Shown here piece by piece: positions 6,432-8,812 of a stretch of DNA of 8,812 bases. The first letter of the stretch is position 1. Each line of letters opens with the position of its first letter. Location of the stretch: NCBI GenBank assembly GCA_946481195.1, contig CAMLNG010000131.1, positions 1 to 8,812 of the forward strand. The letters are read 5' to 3'. The translations under genes were made by a program, and so were the position numbers. The notes under the pieces were generated by a model that worked only from the letters and a program-made list of their open reading frames with translations, was not told where the DNA came from and made no database searches. Origin of the DNA: an uncultured Chromatiaceae bacterium (lineage in GTDB: Bacteria; Pseudomonadota; Gammaproteobacteria; Enterobacterales; Alteromonadaceae).

Positions 6432-7787
6432 ATGCATCTTCATATTTTGGGTATTTGCGGCACTTTTATGGGCGGTATCGCCGCCATTGCCAAGAGTTTA
6501 GGTCACCAGGTGACAGGTTCGGACGCCAATGTGTATCCACCGATGAGCACACAGCTGGAAGAGCTCGGCATTAGTCTGACGCAGGGATATGACCCGGCGC
6601 AGCTGGAACCAGCGCCAGACTTAGTAATCATTGGCAATGCGATGTCACGCGGCAACCCGTGTGTTGAATATGTACTTAACCGCAATATTCCTTATACCTC
6701 AGGCCCGCAATGGCTGGCGGAAACTGTGCTCCGGGACCGCTGGGTGCTGGCGGTCTCCGGCACTCATGGTAAGACCACCACGACCACCATGCTGGCGTGG
6801 ATTTTAGAGTTCGCCGGTTTAAAACCGGGTTTTCTGATTGGCGGCATCCCGCAGAACTTCGAGGTGTCGGCGCGTTTAGGTGATGCGCCGTTTTTTGTCA
6901 TCGAAGCCGACGAGTACGATACGGCGTTTTTTGATAAACGCAGCAAGTTTGTGCATTACCGGCCGCGCACTTTAATTCTGAATAATCTCGAATTTGACCA
7001 CGCCGACATATTCCCAGACCTGGCGGCCATTCAGCGCCAGTTCCATCATTTATTACGCATGGTGCCGGGGAATGGCTTAGTGCTGTCGCAAGCCAATGTT
7101 CCTGCGGTACAACAAGTGTTGGATATGGGCTGCTGGAGCGAGCAACAACAAAGTGGTACTGACTGGCAGGTGCGCCTGCTACAGGCCGACGGCTCAGCGT
7201 TTGAAGTCAGTTTCCGTGGCGAAGTCAAAGGCACAGTACGCTGGGCGTTGTGTGGCCAGCATAGTGTCGACAACGGGCTGATGGCGTTGGCGGCGGCGCA
7301 GCATGCCGGCGTGCCGCTGGCGGTTGCGATTGAGGCGCTCAATCAGTTTGTTGCACCAAAACGCCGGCTGGAATTAAAAGGCGTGGTCAATGACATCAGC
7401 GTCTATGATGATTTTGCCCATCACCCGACGGCGATTGAGACCACGCTGGCCGGATTAAGGGCGAGGGTGGGCCAAAAGCGTATTCTGGCCGTACTGGAAC
7501 CGCGCTCTAACACCATGCGGATGGGGGTGCATAAAGATGCCTTACCTGCATCATTACAAAAAGCTGACCAGGTGTTTTTGTTTGAACCGGCGAATAGTGG
7601 TTGGTCTTTGGGCGCATTGGCTGAGCAAATTAGTAGTCAATGTGCAGTTCCGGCAACAGTTGAGCAGGATATCACCACCCTGGTACAGCGTATCGTCGCC
7701 TGCGCGCAACCCGGAGATTCGATTCTGGTGATGAGCAACGGCGGTTTTGGCGGTATTCACGACAAGTTATTGCAGGCACTGGCTTGA
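6432..7787 (+). CDS. mpl: UDP-N-acetylmuramate:L-alanyl-gamma-D-glutamyl-meso-diaminopimelate ligase
   Basis: A cytoplasmic Mur-ligase-family enzyme of 451 residues (E. coli Mpl about 457). It joins the recycled murein tripeptide to UDP-N-acetylmuramate with ATP, bypassing MurC, MurD and MurE. The N-terminal nucleotide-binding loop GICGTFMGG is at 7-15. The ATP P-loop SGTHGKTTTT is at 109-118, the central-domain motif EADEYDTAFFDKRSKF at 158-173 and LNNLEFDHADIF at 183-194. C-terminal domain motifs are YDDFAHHPTAI (325-335) and EPRSNTMRMG (356-365). EADEYDTAFFDKRSKF and the HILGICGTFMGG start separate Mpl from MurC. AGGA (6421-6424) lies 7 bases before the ATG. It is divergent from fbp, and ubiX follows 45 bases downstream with no terminator seen, so the two are likely co-transcribed. 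All key motifs are intact. Confidence 0.97.
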   Translation: MHLHILGICGTFMGGIAAIAKSLGHQVTGSDANVYPPMSTQLEELGISLTQGYDPAQLEPAPDLVIIGNAMSRGNPCVEYVLNRNIPYTSGPQWLAETVLRDRWVLAVSGTHGKTTTTTMLAWILEFAGLKPGFLIGGIPQNFEVSARLGDAPFFVIEADEYDTAFFDKRSKFVHYRPRTLILNNLEFDHADIFPDLAAIQRQFHHLLRMVPGNGLVLSQANVPAVQQVLDMGCWSEQQQSGTDWQVRLLQADGSAFEVSFRGEVKGTVRWALCGQHSVDNGLMALAAAQHAGVPLAVAIEALNQFVAPKRRLELKGVVNDISVYDDFAHHPTAIETTLAGLRARVGQKRILAVLEPRSNTMRMGVHKDALPASLQKADQVFLFEPANSGWSLGALAEQISSQCAVPATVEQDITTLVQRIVACAQPGDSILVMSNGGFGGIHDKLLQALA

Positions 7788-7832
7788 GTCGCAGATACCG
7801 GTTCTTTGGCGCAACAAGGTAATTTCAAGCAG

Positions 7833-8492
7833 ATGAGTGATGTTTTGACAGCGCAACACAATGTTTCCCCACAGCGTGAAGTCACGCTGGCGTTTACCGG
7901 CGCATCCGGCGCTTTATATGGCTGGCGCCTGCTACAGGTGCTGCTGAGCCTGGATGTGAAGGTGCATTTGCTGATTTCCAGTGCAGCAAAAGTGGTGTTT
8001 GCCACTGAGCACAATTTAAAACTCAATGGCAATCCGCAGGCTTGCCAGGCGCAGCTGGTTGAAATTTTTGGCTGTGCGCCCCATTTATTGGCTGTCTATG
8101 GCAAAGACGATTGGTTCTCACCGGTGGCTTCCGGCTCGGCAGCGCCAAAAACGATGGTGATTTGCCCTTGTTCGACCGGTACTGTTGCTGCCATTGCCCA
8201 TGGTATGAGCGACAACCTGATTGAGCGGGCTGCCGATGTGGTTATCAAGGAAAAGGGCCAATTGATTCTGGTGCCCAGGGAGACGCCATTAAGCGCGTTG
8301 CACCTGGAGAACCTGCTAACGTTAGCAAAACTGGGCGCCACTATTATGCCGGCGGCTCCCGGGTTTTATCATCAGCCCAAGACTATCGAAGATTTGATCG
8401 ATTTTATGGTGGCCAGATTGCTGGACCATTTGGGATTGCCGCAGCAGCTAATGCCGCGTTGGGGTTATCAGCCCCAGACTGCCAAAGATTAA
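7833..8492 (+). CDS. ubiX: Flavin prenyltransferase UbiX
   Basis: It makes prenylated FMN from FMN and dimethylallyl phosphate. This is the cofactor that UbiD decarboxylase needs in ubiquinone synthesis. The product has 219 residues from this ATG and resembles Pseudomonas UbiX (209 residues) closely, with a 10-residue offset. GASGALYG is at 23-30, and the expected active-site residues S25, E59, K139, R149, Y179 and R195 are present. CPCSTGT (111-117) and APGFYHQP (175-182) are also typical. A longer in-frame version starting at TTG 7806 adds 9 residues but has no ribosome binding site. ATG 7833 also has only a distant AAGG (7816-7819, 13 bases away), so the start is uncertain. It follows mpl at 45 bases, the order known from Pseudomonas, and probably shares its transcript. 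UbiD is not in the window. Confidence 0.95.
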   Translation: MSDVLTAQHNVSPQREVTLAFTGASGALYGWRLLQVLLSLDVKVHLLISSAAKVVFATEHNLKLNGNPQACQAQLVEIFGCAPHLLAVYGKDDWFSPVASGSAAPKTMVICPCSTGTVAAIAHGMSDNLIERAADVVIKEKGQLILVPRETPLSALHLENLLTLAKLGATIMPAAPGFYHQPKTIEDLIDFMVARLLDHLGLPQQLMPRWGYQPQTAKD

Positions 8493-8525
8493 TCCACATC
8501 AGGGATTACTGAAGCCAAACCAACC

Positions 8526-8538
8526 ATCGCCTGGCGAT
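8526..8538. repeat. 13-bp dyad before the ABC transporter gene
   Basis: ATCGCC and GGCGAT are perfect 6-base inverted arms around one T, in the 61-base gap between ubiX and the ABC ATPase gene. It ends 3 bases before the ribosome binding site region, so it could influence initiation or be a protein site. It lacks a T-run and is not a terminator. Confidence 0.25.
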
Positions 8539-8553
8539 AAAGAGGAACATGCT

Positions 8554-8812
8554 GTGACGCTGGCCTTATCTATTCGTGACCTGCATAAAAGTTATAAAAG
8601 TGGCACTAAAGCCTTAAATGGCATCGATTTAGATGTTCAGCAAGGTGATTTTTTTGCGCTGCTCGGCCCCAATGGTGCCGGTAAAAGTACGACGATTGGC
8701 ATCATCAGTGCTTTGGTGAATAAAACTTCGGGTTCGGTCAAAGTCTTTGATTTTGATACAGATACTCATCTTGAAGATGCCAAAAGCCAGCTAGGTCTGG
8801 TGCCGCAGGAAT
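8554..8812 (+). CDS. yadG: ABC transporter ATP-binding protein, YadG type (5' part)
   Basis: The first 86 codons of an ABC ATPase, which runs off the right edge. The order is A-loop region (SYKSGTKAL, 13-21), Walker A GPNGAGKST (38-46), and the Q-loop Q85 in LGLVPQE. Signature, Walker B and H-loop would lie beyond the window. GIISALVNKTSG and LGLVPQE closely resemble E. coli YadG, which pairs with a YadH permease in a putative exporter of unknown substrate; the permease should be sought just downstream. The start is taken as GTG 8554 because GAGGA (8542-8546) lies 7 bases upstream and the protein then begins where relatives begin. An ATG at 8549 is out of frame and stops after two codons. It lies 61 bases behind ubiX with no terminator seen, so read-through is possible. 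Confidence 0.9.
   Translation, partial: MTLALSIRDLHKSYKSGTKALNGIDLDVQQGDFFALLGPNGAGKSTTIGIISALVNKTSGSVKVFDFDTDTHLEDAKSQLGLVPQE

Overview
The window looks like ordinary chromosomal DNA of a gammaproteobacterium. Protein resemblance and gene order suggest something near the Alteromonadales/Rheinheimera-like group; this is inference from memory, since no search could be run. The fbp/mpl divergent pair recalls E. coli, the mpl-ubiX order recalls Pseudomonas, and the REC-DUF3369 signalling protein is typical of marine and freshwater gammaproteobacteria. I see no tRNA, rRNA, CRISPR array, insertion sequence, phage gene or attachment site.

Layout. Positions 1-87 hold the first 29 codons of an unrecognised minus-strand gene. 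A divergent regulatory interval (88-383) follows, with a sigma70-like promoter and two short dyads. It leads into a 740-residue response regulator with REC, DUF3369, degenerate GGDEF and intact EAL domains (384-2606, +), a predicted phosphorylation-controlled c-di-GMP phosphodiesterase. It converges on a 539-residue methyl-accepting chemotaxis protein (2689-4308, -) across a bidirectional terminator (2627-2655). Next on the minus strand come inorganic pyrophosphatase ppa (4593-5123), with its own terminator and a -10 embedded in a GC-rich dyad, and class I fructose-1,6-bisphosphatase fbp (5225-6196). Divergent from fbp are mpl (6432-7787), ubiX (7833-8492) and the start of a YadG-type ABC ATPase (8554 to the window end), all on the plus strand.

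How the genes fit together. The left half is signalling: a c-di-GMP turnover regulator and a chemoreceptor, facing each other and therefore not one operon. The right half is housekeeping: pyrophosphate removal, gluconeogenesis, murein tripeptide recycling and prenyl-FMN synthesis for ubiquinone biosynthesis. fbp and ppa may share a transcript, because no good terminator separates them. mpl and ubiX are probably co-transcribed.

I did not find a convincing new multi-gene system. The observations most worth a second look are in the non-coding intervals: dyads close to the promoters of the c-di-GMP regulator, ppa and mpl, and a coding-like stretch with a strong but misframed ribosome binding site between fbp and mpl. 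In the proteins, the most notable point is the loss of the GGDEF signature beside a complete EAL active site.
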